The translations under genes and the position numbers were made by a program. The notes beneath the pieces are model-generated. The model had not been told where the DNA came from, did no database searches, and saw nothing but the letters and a program-made list of their open reading frames with translations. Shown piece after piece: positions 1-12,700 of a stretch of DNA of 64,000 bases. Each line of letters opens with the position of its first letter. Position 1 is the stretch's first letter. The stretch is from Legionella qingyii (GTDB lineage: Bacteria > Pseudomonadota > Gammaproteobacteria > Legionellales > Legionellaceae), in NCBI RefSeq assembly GCF_003184185.1, contig NZ_QHJG01000001.1, positions 186,001 to 250,000 on the forward strand, in the 5' to 3' direction.

Positions 1-1
1 C

Positions 2-3000
2 CAGTTTATTATCCCGGAAAAAGATACTGCGTGGGGACAGAGTAGGGGTTCACGTTACAGTGCACTTAGTTCTTTTGGAGCGGGTGGCTCAAATGCACAC
101 ATCATTTTACAAGATTATCCTCTTATTCCCGAACTGTGTACAAAACACCATTCTTTTAAAAAACACATACATTGGATTGTGCCTCGTAGTTCTTTTCCAG
201 CAATTCAAGAATATCCCTTGGTTCTGAAGGCAAACGCCTATTATTTTGAACAGCATCGATTGCATCAACGTCCAATATTGCCTGGGGTGGCACATATTTA
301 CTTTTGTTATCAAGCCTACATACGTAATAGAGAGAAAGCGTCGCTTATCAGCATCCGTGACATAAAATGGCTTAATCCCATTTATGCAGATTATGAGGGG
401 GATGCTCTTTCATTCATGATTCGTTTTAAATCGGAAGATACTTATACCCTTTGTGAATTAGCAGGTGAATTATTACATTCAAGCAGTACTTATCATGCTT
501 TAGATGAAATTACTGTATTCAAGGAATATGCTTCATTTGCTGTTGAGTGCAATCACGATGTGTCGGCGGTGGCAATGTATGCCCAATTTCGTCAAAACAA
601 TTGGTATCATGGTGAAGTATTTCAATGCGTGCAAACAATTAAAATTAATCAGGATAAAAATAAAGCGATTGCTACATTAACGCGTGCAGAGTCTCATGAA
701 ATACCTACTTTAGATCCGCGCTTATTTGATAGTGTTTTGCAATGTGTTTCAGTGTTACAAGAGGGATTGCCAGAAGAGCAGGTATATATCCCTCAGAAAA
801 TTGAGGCGCTCAATCTATTTCAAGAATGGACCACTAAAATTTATGTTGTTGTGGAAGACAAATCCGTTCGCCCATTTTCTCCGCGTTATGACATTTCTAT
901 TTTTGATGAACGGTATCATTTGGTAAGCCATATTACTGGTTTTTGCATGATTCCTATTCATAAACAACAAATTATTCCGCAAAAACCAATTCATTATTTT
1001 AAGCCATCCTGGCAGCGCATTGATTGTGATAAGGCAACTGGAAGAACTTTTGAATGGTTGCAAGCCACAGATAGCCCAAACACCGATTCGGCATGTTCTA
1101 TATTGCGTGTGAATCAATTACACAATACACAGCAATTCATGAACTTGTTACAGAATCTACAGCATGCTTTGCAAACAAGAAAAAAATTACAGTTGATTTT
1201 ATGTTTTGATGATTCGGGAGAAACTGCTGTTTATGCGCAGGCCGTCCATGCTTATTTACGTACAGCACAATGTGAGTTTCCTGAGTTGCATTACAGTGTT
1301 GTTCTATTGCCTTGGGAGTTGAGTCCCCAACTCTTACCACGGGTTGCCCACAGCCAATTGCCTACGTGGGTTAAAGTAAACCGGGAAGGTGTTTTTCATA
1401 CTCAATATTATCATACGGTCATCCCGAAGAAGAATGAGGCTCGTTTTTTATTCAAACAACATGGGGTATATGTTATTGCGGGGGGGCTTGGTGCGATTCC
1501 CCAAATTATTGCCCAATACCTGGTGACTCAATATCAAGCCCGCGTTTTACTTCTGGGGCGACGTCATCCATCTAAAGAAAACATTCACTGGTTACAACAA
1601 AACAACATCAATTATAAACAAGTTGATCTCAGTGATTATGAAGCACTGCATGCCTGTATGACTCACTTTGTTTTAGAGCATGGCGGAGTATTAAATGGTT
1701 GTATTCAGGCCGCGGGTGTGCAGCAAGATAGTTTAATTATCAATCAATCAGCTGAGGCAATTGAAACGGCATTAGCTGCAAAAGTAACAGGTACCTTGAA
1801 TTTAGATAAAGCGACGAGGGCGTATCGTCTGGATCATTTTCTTTTGTTGTCTTCCTACTCTTCAATACTCGCTAATATTGGACAGTCTATTTATGCAGCT
1901 GCTAATGGATTTTTAGATGGTTTTGCCGTCTTACGTGAATCGTTGCGTATCAAAGGAGAATGTTTTGGATTTACGTACAGTATTAATTTGCCTTTTTGGG
2001 AGCAAGGAGGCATGCAGGTTAGTGATTCAGTATTAGCACGTATGCAAAAAGAGTGGGGAATGCAAGCGATTAGCAATTCCACCGGGTGCCGTATTTTAGA
2101 AACATTACCCGCATTATCCTGGCCGCAAATTATTGCGCATCAAGGACAGCAAGAAATCATTCTACAGCGATTAAATGATTCGAAATCGACGAAAAAATAC
2201 AGGTCTGAAGTGAGTATGGAATTTAAACTCTTTGTGGTCAACACGATTAAAAAAATATTGGAACTTGAGGGGAATTTTGAGCTAACAGCCTCTTTTGGTG
2301 ATCTTGGTTTTAACTCAATTTTATTTACTGAGCTAGCCAATGAGTTGAATGATACATATGATTTGGCAATTACACCGGCCACATTTTTTGGTTATAAAAC
2401 CGTTGCCGAATTCATTAGTAATTATGAGCAAGCCAAGCCTTCTACGGAGGCGATGGTCCAATCTGAAGAGGTAAAGCCATTAATCCAGCATCATTCGGTT
2501 GACGAGGATCTGCCGGTCATTATTGGTTACAGCGCATTATTGCCAGGTTGTAAGAGTTTAAATGATTTTTGGCAGTTGTTAGTGAATCAACACCATGTGT
2601 TTAGTCAAACCCCTGCGAATCGCTTGCATTATATGCAACAACATCCTGGCGCGTTTATTGATGCTGTTGATGCATTCGATGCCGCTTTTTTTAATCTATC
2701 ACCGTTTGAAGCCATAGTGATGGATCCCCAGCAACGACTGTTATTGCAGGAAGTATGGCATGCTTTGGAAATGGGAGGAATCAATCCATTAAACTTGAAA
2801 GGCTCGGCAACGGGTGTCTATGTGGGGGCGTCAACTTTTGATTATGCGAAGTTATTAACGCGATACCAAGTGAGTAATCCCTATATACCAGTTGCAACAG
2901 TACACAGTTTATTGGCGAATCGAATATCTCATTATTTTGATTTAAGTGGGCCTAGTGAAGCAGTGGATACCGCATGTTCCAGCAGTTTATATGCTTTGGA

Positions 3001-6000
3001 TCGCGCTGTGAAAGCCATCAATCAAGGGGAGATTGAACAAGCAATTGTATGTGGGGTTAATTTGTTACTTGATGATGAGTTTTTTAATGCGTTCACTCAA
3101 TCAGGAATGTTGTCCGCTACGAAAATCTGCAAGCCATTTGACAAACATGCCGATGGATACATTAGAGGGGAAGGTATCATTGTAATTATTCTCCAGAAAC
3201 AAGCGCAAGCACGGGCACAAAATAATACGATTTATGCGAAGATTCTTGGCAGCGGAGTAAATCATACGGGTAAAGCAAATACGCTCACATCACCCAGTTC
3301 AAAAGCACAGCAGAAATTGTATGAACATGTTTATAGCTCCATTGATATCGCGCGCATTAGTTATATTGAAGCCCATGGTACAGGAACTCCTTTAGGCGAT
3401 CCTATTGAGTTGGAAGGCTTGAAAAATTTTGTTGCCGATAAAAATGTATCGATTGAAGTAGGTTCAGTTAAGGGCAATATCGGTCATCTGGAGCCAGCCT
3501 CAGGATTGGCTGGATTGATAAAAATTTTGCTGATGTTTCAGCATCAAATGATACCAGGACAAGCGAATATATCTGAAATCAATCCCTACCTTGCCTTGCA
3601 GCAATCAGGACTTTCAATCAGTCAGAAAACTCATGCATGGCAACAAAAGCAAATTAACGCCGCATTAGTTCCTCGTTGTGCAGCTGTAAGCTCTTTTGGT
3701 TTTGGCGGAGTTAATGCGCATGTTGTTTTAGAACAAGGTACTATGATTCAACAACATCCTGCAGAATCTTTTGTGCCATTGATTCCTCTTTCTGCTGCAA
3801 ATGAAGCAAGCTTGCGTATCTTGGTGAAGAGTTACATTGACTGGTTGTGCGAAACATCTCATTTTGATCCACAAAGTTTCTGTTTTACCTTGCAAAAAAG
3901 AAGGGTTCATCAACGCTATCGGGTGATTTTCCAATGGCATAATCAGCAACAATTAATCCAGCAGATGCAAAGTTGGATCGACTCATCTGCAATGCCTCGG
4001 ATTAGCGATGATTATCAATCCATGGTACACGCGTATCTGGCGGGTGATGCTGTATTTAGTACTGCAGCACACCCGAATGAAATGATGCCAGTCCATGAGA
4101 CTCCGGCGTATCCATTTCTCCGTAAAAAAATCTGGTTTAAAACTCAAGAAAACCAATGGGTGTATGTGAAAAAAGAGTTGCATGCGGAAATGACGCATCA
4201 ACCATTATATAACCAAAATATTGTAATCATTCATGCGGGATGTTTTACCGAAACACTAAAACTGATTAGCTCACAACTCGAAAAAAATAATAAAGTTTTA
4301 AGTTATGACTTGAGTTACTTTAATCCCGATGAGTTTCAGTTATTTTTAGAGGCACATGCGGATATCGATCGCTTTATTATTTATCCTCAGTACCCTGATT
4401 TTAATCTAGAGATTAATTTTTTTAACCAAGATCCGCTTAGCCTGCTTAAACCTTTATTTGATTTATTGAAAACTACATTAAGCTCCTGCTTATTTACAAA
4501 GAAAATTAATATTGAATGGTATTCTTATGTTGCTAAAGCCAATCATCCTCAGGTGGCAATGGTTTGTGGTTTATTGGGTTCCTTAGCTAAAGAAATGCCC
4601 CATTGGCACTTGAAACATTTTATTATTGATACACCTTTGGAGCGATCGATGCTGGAAATGGTTTATCCAGGGCCACATCAAACAATTCAATATCGAAATA
4701 AACAGTACTGGTTCGCTTCTCTGGAGTTAGCTCCTGATTGTGAAGAAAACGATTTTCTCATAACCCATGGGACTTATTTGATTCTTGGGGGGATGGGCGG
4801 TATTGGTCGTCGTTTGGCGCAGTTTTTAATTGACTCGTATCACGCTAAAGTCATTCTTGTAGGGCGTAGTCCTCTAAGTGAAGAAGGACGGCAATTTTTA
4901 CATACTTATGGTGAGCAGATTGAGTTTATTCAAACGGATGTGACACGTGAAGCAGAATGTGCTTTGCTGATTAAATACCTTCACGTGAAACATCCTGTCA
5001 TTCATGCAGTATTTAATTTGGTCATGCAATTACAAGACAGCACCGTTGATTCAATGACTTGGCAACAATTTAGTCATGTGATTCATGCTAAATTATTTAG
5101 TGCTTATTTTATTTATCAATTGCATCAACAGATACAAATAAACGCTGCAGTAATTTTTTCTTCCATGCAAAGCAGTGCCTGTCTTGCCGGACAAGCCAAT
5201 TATGCAGCAGCCAGCAATGCCTTGGATGCATATTGCTTGCGCCTGGAACAGGAAACCGCGTTACCAATTAAAATTATCAATTGGAGTATTTGGCAAGAAG
5301 TCGGGGCTGTCACGGATTCCTTTTACCTTGAACGAGCGCGCGATTTAGGATTTATTCCTTTAACGACACAACAAGCATTGGAGGCGATGCTACTTGGTTT
5401 AAATAGCCAATATACCCAGTTCGCGATTCAAAATAAGAGTGTGCCGCAAAGTCCGCCGACACCATTTATTCTACCCATTAAAGCAGGATTAGATGGTGTG
5501 AACCAATTCGTTTATTGCTTGGCATCTGATTTGCGGAAAAAGCATGCTTTGGTGAACAATGTAGTACCCAAATACACTCAGCTGGCCACTTATTTAAACG
5601 AGTTACCTCAAATTTCATCTACCAATGAATCATTGCATCATTTGCTTGAACGCTGTTGCCAACAACATACTGCTTATGAAGCATATTATCGTTTGGCGTA
5701 TTTGTGTTATTTGGACTATGAGCTCATATTAGGGGGAATCAAGACCCCAACAGAAATTGTTTTTTCAGAAGATGGGCTTAAATTATTGTGCGCTCTTTAT
5801 GCCCAAAGCCCTGAGTCAAAAATGTGTAATCAATACATCGCGCGATATATCGACGAATATCTCAAGAGCAGCAATAAGCGAGTAAAAATACTGGAGTTGG
5901 GTGCTGGGGTAGGGGCAACAACAGAAACGTTGCTCGATGTCTTGAATGGCTATGAGCAGATAGATTATTACTATACGGATGTCTCTTCATTTTTCTTGAA

Positions 6001-6766
6001 TCAAGGTAAAAAATTACAAGAACAAGCGCATTTTAATTTGTACTGCGACCATTTAGATTTGAATCATTTGGAAGAGTTGGCTGATGGATCTTTTGATGTG
6101 GTGCTTGCTTCGAACGTAATCCATTTGGCCGATGATTTAGAGTTTACCCTTAAAGAATTGCAACGCCTTCTTAAGCTGCAAGGGATATTCTTACTCAATG
6201 AGGCAGTTCAGGAACAAGCGTATTTGAACTTTATTTTTGGTTTATTTGACGGCTGGTGGCAAGCGAGTGGCGTTGAGCGATTAAATGCTTCTCCTTTATT
6301 AAGCCAGGATCTCTGGCTGCAAAAGTTAACCGCAGCAGGTTTTGTTGTCTCAGAACAGCATTTGCGTGATCAAGAAAAAGCACAAAAGGTATTTTGTTGT
6401 CATAGGAAGTACTCTGGTTCCCTCTCATCCGCCCTGCGGGCATCATCTCTGCATGAGCGGGGAGAGGGGATGATCGCGCAGCAAATTGCTGAATTTATTT
6501 GCGCAGCACTTCATTTACCCAAGGGACACATTCTTGAATCGGATCGTCCTTTGGCAGAAATAGGTCTTGATTCGATTACCGGCGTTAGTTTGATAACCAA
6601 CATTAATAAAGCATTTAATTTGTCATTACGCACAGCTGTTATTTTTGATTATCCCACTTTGCAGCGTTTAGTAGCTTTTGTTCATTCTCAGCTAAAGAGG
6701 AAAGAGCCCATTGTTACGGAAAGGCCGCCTGTAGATTTATTTGCGGGAGAGTTAATTGATGATTAG
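2..6766 (+). CDS. trans-AT polyketide synthase, 5' partial (KS tail-DH-KR-ACP-KS-KR-cMT-ACP)
   Basis: The frame is open from base 2 and enters inside a ketosynthase tail (SSFGAGGSNAH, residue ~25), so the true start is upstream; an internal GTG at 179 is not the start. Residues are counted from base 2. DH: HRLHQRPILPG (~85) and DSVLQ (~243). KR1: GGLGAIP (~495), Tyr in YAAAN (~631). ACP1: LGFNSI, phosphopantetheine Ser772. KS1: TACSSS Cys992, HGTGT His1125, NIGH His1162, so complete. KR2: GGMGGIG (~1595), YAAASN (~1734). C-methyltransferase: LELGAGVG (~1965). ACP2: GLDSI, Ser2191. No AT domain occurs, so malonyl units must come from the discrete AT at 25838. It elongates a polyketide by about two steps, with ketoreduction, dehydration and one C-methylation. 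The DH has Gln where HxxxGxxxxP has Gly, and KR1 has Pro for the last Gly of its nucleotide loop. A GC-rich palindrome lies in frame between cMT and ACP2. The stop overlaps the next PKS gene. Confidence 0.96.
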   Translation, partial: QFIIPEKDTAWGQSRGSRYSALSSFGAGGSNAHIILQDYPLIPELCTKHHSFKKHIHWIVPRSSFPAIQEYPLVLKANAYYFEQHRLHQRPILPGVAHIYFCYQAYIRNREKASLISIRDIKWLNPIYADYEGDALSFMIRFKSEDTYTLCELAGELLHSSSTYHALDEITVFKEYASFAVECNHDVSAVAMYAQFRQNNWYHGEVFQCVQTIKINQDKNKAIATLTRAESHEIPTLDPRLFDSVLQCVSVLQEGLPEEQVYIPQKIEALNLFQEWTTKIYVVVEDKSVRPFSPRYDISIFDERYHLVSHITGFCMIPIHKQQIIPQKPIHYFKPSWQRIDCDKATGRTFEWLQATDSPNTDSACSILRVNQLHNTQQFMNLLQNLQHALQTRKKLQLILCFDDSGETAVYAQAVHAYLRTAQCEFPELHYSVVLLPWELSPQLLPRVAHSQLPTWVKVNREGVFHTQYYHTVIPKKNEARFLFKQHGVYVIAGGLGAIPQIIAQYLVTQYQARVLLLGRRHPSKENIHWLQQNNINYKQVDLSDYEALHACMTHFVLEHGGVLNGCIQAAGVQQDSLIINQSAEAIETALAAKVTGTLNLDKATRAYRLDHFLLLSSYSSILANIGQSIYAAANGFLDGFAVLRESLRIKGECFGFTYSINLPFWEQGGMQVSDSVLARMQKEWGMQAISNSTGCRILETLPALSWPQIIAHQGQQEIILQRLNDSKSTKKYRSEVSMEFKLFVVNTIKKILELEGNFELTASFGDLGFNSILFTELANELNDTYDLAITPATFFGYKTVAEFISNYEQAKPSTEAMVQSEEVKPLIQHHSVDEDLPVIIGYSALLPGCKSLNDFWQLLVNQHHVFSQTPANRLHYMQQHPGAFIDAVDAFDAAFFNLSPFEAIVMDPQQRLLLQEVWHALEMGGINPLNLKGSATGVYVGASTFDYAKLLTRYQVSNPYIPVATVHSLLANRISHYFDLSGPSEAVDTACSSSLYALDRAVKAINQGEIEQAIVCGVNLLLDDEFFNAFTQSGMLSATKICKPFDKHADGYIRGEGIIVIILQKQAQARAQNNTIYAKILGSGVNHTGKANTLTSPSSKAQQKLYEHVYSSIDIARISYIEAHGTGTPLGDPIELEGLKNFVADKNVSIEVGSVKGNIGHLEPASGLAGLIKILLMFQHQMIPGQANISEINPYLALQQSGLSISQKTHAWQQKQINAALVPRCAAVSSFGFGGVNAHVVLEQGTMIQQHPAESFVPLIPLSAANEASLRILVKSYIDWLCETSHFDPQSFCFTLQKRRVHQRYRVIFQWHNQQQLIQQMQSWIDSSAMPRISDDYQSMVHAYLAGDAVFSTAAHPNEMMPVHETPAYPFLRKKIWFKTQENQWVYVKKELHAEMTHQPLYNQNIVIIHAGCFTETLKLISSQLEKNNKVLSYDLSYFNPDEFQLFLEAHADIDRFIIYPQYPDFNLEINFFNQDPLSLLKPLFDLLKTTLSSCLFTKKINIEWYSYVAKANHPQVAMVCGLLGSLAKEMPHWHLKHFIIDTPLERSMLEMVYPGPHQTIQYRNKQYWFASLELAPDCEENDFLITHGTYLILGGMGGIGRRLAQFLIDSYHAKVILVGRSPLSEEGRQFLHTYGEQIEFIQTDVTREAECALLIKYLHVKHPVIHAVFNLVMQLQDSTVDSMTWQQFSHVIHAKLFSAYFIYQLHQQIQINAAVIFSSMQSSACLAGQANYAAASNALDAYCLRLEQETALPIKIINWSIWQEVGAVTDSFYLERARDLGFIPLTTQQALEAMLLGLNSQYTQFAIQNKSVPQSPPTPFILPIKAGLDGVNQFVYCLASDLRKKHALVNNVVPKYTQLATYLNELPQISSTNESLHHLLERCCQQHTAYEAYYRLAYLCYLDYELILGGIKTPTEIVFSEDGLKLLCALYAQSPESKMCNQYIARYIDEYLKSSNKRVKILELGAGVGATTETLLDVLNGYEQIDYYYTDVSSFFLNQGKKLQEQAHFNLYCDHLDLNHLEELADGSFDVVLASNVIHLADDLEFTLKELQRLLKLQGIFLLNEAVQEQAYLNFIFGLFDGWWQASGVERLNASPLLSQDLWLQKLTAAGFVVSEQHLRDQEKAQKVFCCHRKYSGSLSSALRASSLHERGEGMIAQQIAEFICAALHLPKGHILESDRPLAEIGLDSITGVSLITNINKAFNLSLRTAVIFDYPTLQRLVAFVHSQLKRKEPIVTERPPVDLFAGELIDD
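6420..6468. repeat. GC-rich imperfect palindrome inserted in frame in the PKS gene
   Basis: The ends CCCTCTC (6420-6426) and GAGAGGG (6462-6468) are inverted copies, and an inner GCCC-TGC-GGGC hairpin lies between them. The stretch stands out as GC-rich in AT-rich surroundings and encodes a Ser/Arg/Gly-rich linker between the C-methyltransferase and the last ACP. It looks like a miniature palindromic repeat of the kind usually found between genes (inference). No target-site duplication was established. Confidence 0.55.
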
Positions 6767-9700
6767 GCAACGGCGTAAATATACTTACACTCCTCAAAGT
6801 AATCAGTACTGGCTAGCGCATCAGATTGATGGTCATTATGTGTTCCCGCTCGATAATTTGCTCATGATGATTTACTCAGCCTTGAGGCCTTTAGCTACAG
6901 CACAAATCGTGCAATTAACTGGGGTTGAATTAAAAAAATTATTAATTGCTGAAAAAGAACACGCGATCAATTTGTATCTGGAAATCGATCCAATAAATCA
7001 TTACTGCTTCATTGAGCAATTGCATGATGATGGAACCAAAGAATTGGTATTACAGACTACTTATCAATTCGAGTCGCCCAATAAAATGACCAGAATATGG
7101 AAGAATGCTGATAATTTAGTAAAGAATGATTTTTATCAGAACGATTCATTACACTACTTAGGCGATTGTTATCGGGTTATTGAACAATATAATGATGTTC
7201 ATGAATCATTTTCTGCAGCATTAAGTCCAAAGGCCAGTTATCCTGCGGTTTTAGGCAGTATGCTGCATTCTTTGATTTACCTTAACGATCCTTATTTTGC
7301 GCAAAACCCTCGACCCGGACTGCCCAAGACAATAAAACGCGTTTTATTTCATGTGTCGAATCAACCCAGTGCTTTTTTATTTGCTAAAGATCAAGAGGCT
7401 ACGATTTTTGATGCACAGGGAAATTGGCAAATCATTATGGAAGGAGTTGAACTGACGCGATCCACTACAACAAAAAATAAATCGCTTAAAGAGCCTTTGG
7501 ATATTGCTGTAATCGGTATGGCGGGTCAATTTCCGCAAGCTGAAACAGTAGAAGAATTATGGAATTCTTTATGTGATGGATTTAATGCAATTACCTCCTT
7601 GGAAAAGCGGGGAGAACACTATTTACGTGAACCCAATCATGCTGGATGGTTGGATGATGTTTTTGCTTTTGATCCTGACTATTTTCACATACCAAAAATT
7701 GAAGCCCAAGCGATGGACCCGCAACAGCGATTATTTTTGCAAACGGCCGCTGCTGCTTTAATGGATGCGGGTTATTCACCAATGGAACTTCCTGATAAAT
7801 TCTGCGGAGTTTTTGTGGGGGCAAGCCAAAATAGTTATTTGACACACAGTCAACAGAAACCGATAGCCCAAAGTTTTTGGGGAAATGCTCCCGCAGTCAT
7901 TGCCGGACGAGTTTCTTATACCTTTAATCTGACCGGACCAGCAATTACGTTAGATACTGCTTGCTCTTCTTCTTTAGTTGCCATACATCAAGCCTGCCAG
8001 GCGATTATAAATGGCGAATGCACGAGTGCTCTTGCTGGCGGGGTATTCATTATGAGCAGTGATGATTTTCTCCAGCAAGCACATCATGCCAAAATGCTTT
8101 CTCCAGATTATGCATGTCAAACATTTAGTGATAAAGCGAATGGGTTTATCCCTGGTGAAGCAGTAGCTTGTGTTTATTTGAAGCCTTTAAAACAAGCGCT
8201 TAAAGACAAGGATCCCATTTATGCAGTAATCAAAGCCAGTGGTGTGAATCAAGACGGACAATCAAATGGAATTACCGCTCCAAATGGTTTAGCTCAAACA
8301 GAATTGATGCAACAGATCTATTCTTCATATGGTTTGTCCACTGATGATCTCGCTTATATTGAAACCCATGGAACAGGTACAGAACTTGGGGATCCTATTG
8401 AAGTACATGCGTTGCAGCGATTATTTGCAACACATGAAACGAAGTCTGAAAAATCCTGTGGTTTAGGAAGCATCAAGTCCAATATTGGTCATACAGTCCA
8501 TGCGGCCGGAGTGTGTGGTTTTATCAAAAGTGTTTTATGCAGTTATTTCCAAAAAATTCCAGCAACACTTCATTGTGAACGTGAAAATCCGCAGATTGAT
8601 TTTGCCAGTACCCCCTTTTATCCGGTTAAAGAATTAAGTCCATGGCCTAAAAATAAATCGCTTGCGGCTGTAAGTTCATTTGGGTTTTCTGGTACCAATG
8701 CACATCTGGTCATTCAACAATTTGCAACTCAGAATCGGCCTAAGTTTCCAGTATACCCATTTAAAAAAATTCATTGTTATTGGCAGAAAGCCCAAGAATA
8801 TATGTTATCTGCTGAGCAGACATATTTCAGTCAGCATCAGGTAAATCATCAGGCCATTTTACCAGGAGTTGCGAGTCTTGCTTTAACTCAGTATTTCCTT
8901 AATGAATTACCGTTGTATTGTGTGAATGTGCGATGGCTTAAAGCGTTGCCTGCGCTTAATCCATGGCTGAAGATTAATATGAGTAAGACTCATAACTCCA
9001 TTGAATTGCTTTATGATGGAGATTCGTTTTTTAGAGCAGAATTTGCAGAGCGGGAAAGGGAATTAGTTTCTTTTAATCTGCATGAATTTAAATGTATTCC
9101 TAACGCAATTGACTGTACTGAATTTTATCGCTGTTTTGAACAAGCAGGAATTCAATATGGTCCTGATCTAAAAAACATTACGCAACTTTTTGCCTCTGAG
9201 GAGCGAGTTTTTGCACCTATTCGATTTAATGGGGATTTTAGCGAGTTTTTATTTAATCCCTATCTCCTTGATGCGGCGTTACAAACCGTTGGCTATTTCA
9301 CCTTGTATCAACAACAACCGCTTTCTTTACCGGTGAGTGCTAAAAAAGTGGTGCTTCTCAAGAAACTGGTAAATCATGCTTTAGTGTGTACGCAAAAAGT
9401 AGGACCTCTCAGTTTCCATATTCAAATTTTTGATGAAGATGGGGCATTGTGTGTCGTGATTGAAGAATTAACGGCGCATTATCTTGTAACATCGTATCCC
9501 CATGCTACGTCGTGCGGCTTGTCCTCGGGATCCAGAACTTTTGAGGCATCATTGGATGGTGCAGATAAATTGCGGGACGTAGGCATAAATGAGCAGATGC
9601 AATATACATCCGCAGATCTAGCGCCTGCAGCCAGTGGTCTATCTACTGATGTATATAGTGCGGGAGTCGATATGGAAAAAGAATCGACGCAAGAGTTAGT

Positions 9701-12700
9701 CTATTCGATTTTTTCCCATCGGTTGAATATGACGCCTGATGAACTAAAGAAAATTGGTCAATTCAGTAAGCTTGGATTAGATTCTTTATTGGCTATGGAT
9801 ATTATTTTTGATCTGGAGGTTCATTTTGGCAGTCAACCTAAAACGCTTTTATTTGAACATACTACGTTTGCTGAGTTAATAGAACATTTCAGCAACCCTA
9901 TCCCTCAACGAGTCGAAAAAACACAGTCAGAGCGTTTGTTGCACACGATGTCTTCGACAACGGATATGGCAATTATTGGGATGGCCGTTAATTTCCCCCA
10001 AGCCTCGGATTTCTCTTCATTCATCGAGGTCCTTGAGAAAGAGAAAAATTGCATTCAGGCAATTGCTGATCGGAGTTATGGTTTTGGTGCATTGCTCGAA
10101 AATGCCAATGATTTTGATGCTTTATTTTTTAATATTGCACCCAACGATGCATTGATTATGTGTCCGCAAGAGCGGATTATGTTGCAAAATGCCTGGCATT
10201 GTTTCGAAGATGCAGGAATTCGTCTTGGCGATCAATCTCATTCGGTTGCTGTGTTCATTGGTGCAATGAATAATTTTTATCAATTAACGGGTTTTGAAAA
10301 AAGCTTAAAAGAACAAAAAACGGTTTTAGCGAATTCAACTGCCGCGAGTATTGCAAATCGAATTTCCAGTGTGCTTAATTTTACCGGGCCGAGTCTTACG
10401 CTTGACAGTATGTGTTCTTCTTCATTAACCGCATTACATTTGGCAATGCAAGCCATTAATGCCAATGATGCCTCTATGGCTTTGGTGGGAGGGGTCAATC
10501 TCATTAGTCATGATTATAAATATCAAGAACTCTTACATCGAAATATGCTATCGCTTCAGGGACATTGTGCCAGTTTTGGGGAACAAGCCGATGGCTATGT
10601 TCCCAGTGAAGGGGTAGTGAGCGTTTTAATCAAACCCTTACATGCAGCAATTAGTGATGGAGACCGTATCCATGCCGTGATTAAGGGTAGTAGCATTGCT
10701 CATAATGGTACCAGTTCAGGTTACACGGTTCCTAATGCAAATGCCCAAGCAGAAGTAATTAAAAAAGCAATCGCAAACGCAGGATTAAAGCCTGAAGACA
10801 TCAGTTATGTGGAGTGCCATGGTACTGGGACCCAATTAGGGGATCCGATTGAAATAAAAGGTTTAAATAAAGTATTTTCCGAACGTAATACGCCCTGCTT
10901 TATTGGTTCATTAAAATCAAATTATGGACATATGGAGGCTGCGGCAGGGCTTGCGGGTATTGTCAAAGTAATTGCACAAATGCAACAAAAAAAGCTTTAT
11001 GCAAGTCTGCACGCGAGTTCATTGAATCCTAATATTCAACTGCCCGAATCATTAATTGTATGTCAAGCTCAAACGAGTTGGTCTGTTCATCCACAAGACC
11101 ATTGTTATTATGCTGGCGTGTCCAGCTTTGGTGCAGGTGGTAGTAATGCACATGTGATTTTACAAAGTTTTGAACATACCATTAAACCTAAAGTTAGCCC
11201 ATTGCCGCGAACGGCATTTCAAAACAGACGCTATGCTCATGATGTTGAGAAAAGCACGGTTTCAGACCGATTCTATGAGTATGTGTGGCAGCAACGGGAA
11301 ATATCCCCTGATAATAAACCTCTTGTGTCGCCTGAATCTCATAAATGGATGGTGGTAAGCACTAAAAGCAATGAGGCAGTGATAAAAAAGCTTCTATCTC
11401 AAAATGCAATGCACATCATTTGTACATCACAAAACGGATGCTACTTAGCCCAAGAGGGAAGCGCAATAACGCCAAAACAAATCATTGAGTTATTGAATGA
11501 TGATTTTGTACTGCTTGATTGTTGCAATGATGAGTTAGACCTCATTGACCATTTGAGTTTTTTGCAACACGTTGCTCTTGCCGCCAAAAAAGGAACGATA
11601 CTTCAGATTTATGATAGGCCATCACCTAATTTGGATGTGATTGCTTATTTTCTACGGTGCATGAATGGACAAACCATAGGCTTAAAAACGGCTACATTAC
11701 AGGTGGAGCAACAGTTACTTACTTATGAGCTCATTCAACACGAGTTAAGTCAGTTAAACCTTGATTATCATAAGATTCGTTATGCGCAAGGAAAGCGATT
11801 AATTCAATTATTGCAAGAGCGTGAATATAAAAAATCAGTTTCAATTTCAATTGAATCGGAAAAGGTCTACTTAATTACTGGCGGTACCAGTGGTATTGGT
11901 GCGGAGGTTGCAAAGTGGCTGGTTGCGAGTGGCGCACGTCAATTAATTTTAACTGGTATTACCCCATTACCCCAAGAAACTTTATGGGAGCATTATCTGC
12001 ACTCACCCTGTAAGGCAGGAAAAACTGTTCAATTGATACATCAATTAAAAAAACAAGGCTGTGCGGTTTATTACTATATTGGTGATTTAGCTCAAGAGGA
12101 ATTATTTGCTTCCTTTTTAAAGATTGTTATGAATGAAACAGATCGTTTTGGTTGGATTTTCCATTGTGCAGGTGTCACGCCAAAGCAAACCAAGTCACTC
12201 ACTGAACTTACCAAAAATGAGTTCACACAAATGTTTCATCCAAAAAAAGCAGGGCTTGACGCGTTATGGTCCATAGTAAATTCTTATGGATTCGAACGAT
12301 TGGTTCTTTTTTCTTCGGTATCTTCTGTTCTGCCAGAGCTTGCGATGGGTGTTGTTGATTATGCTTTGAGTAATCATTATTTGAACGCATTTGCCGAAGT
12401 TCACCCTGGAACAGTATTGAGTATTGCTTGGCCTGCATGGAGTGAGTTTAGTAAAAATGCGGAGCGAAGCAGCAGTTATCAACGAAGCCAACTCGGAAGT
12501 TATGAAACCAACGAAGCCCTGGCTTTACTGACAACGTTATTAGCCCGGGTAACGACTTCTTCGGTCATCATGCCAAGTAAAAATGAACTGTCGCTAAATA
12601 CCCCTTTGCCAGAGCAGCGAGTATCCATTCAAAGCAATGTATTAGAGACATTAAAGCGGATTCTTATGGATGTGGTCGGTGTCACTGAAGATGAGATTAA

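Noticed and set aside
179..181. GTG as the start of the first PKS gene
   Set aside because: The same frame is open to base 2 and encodes a conserved KS C-terminus before it.
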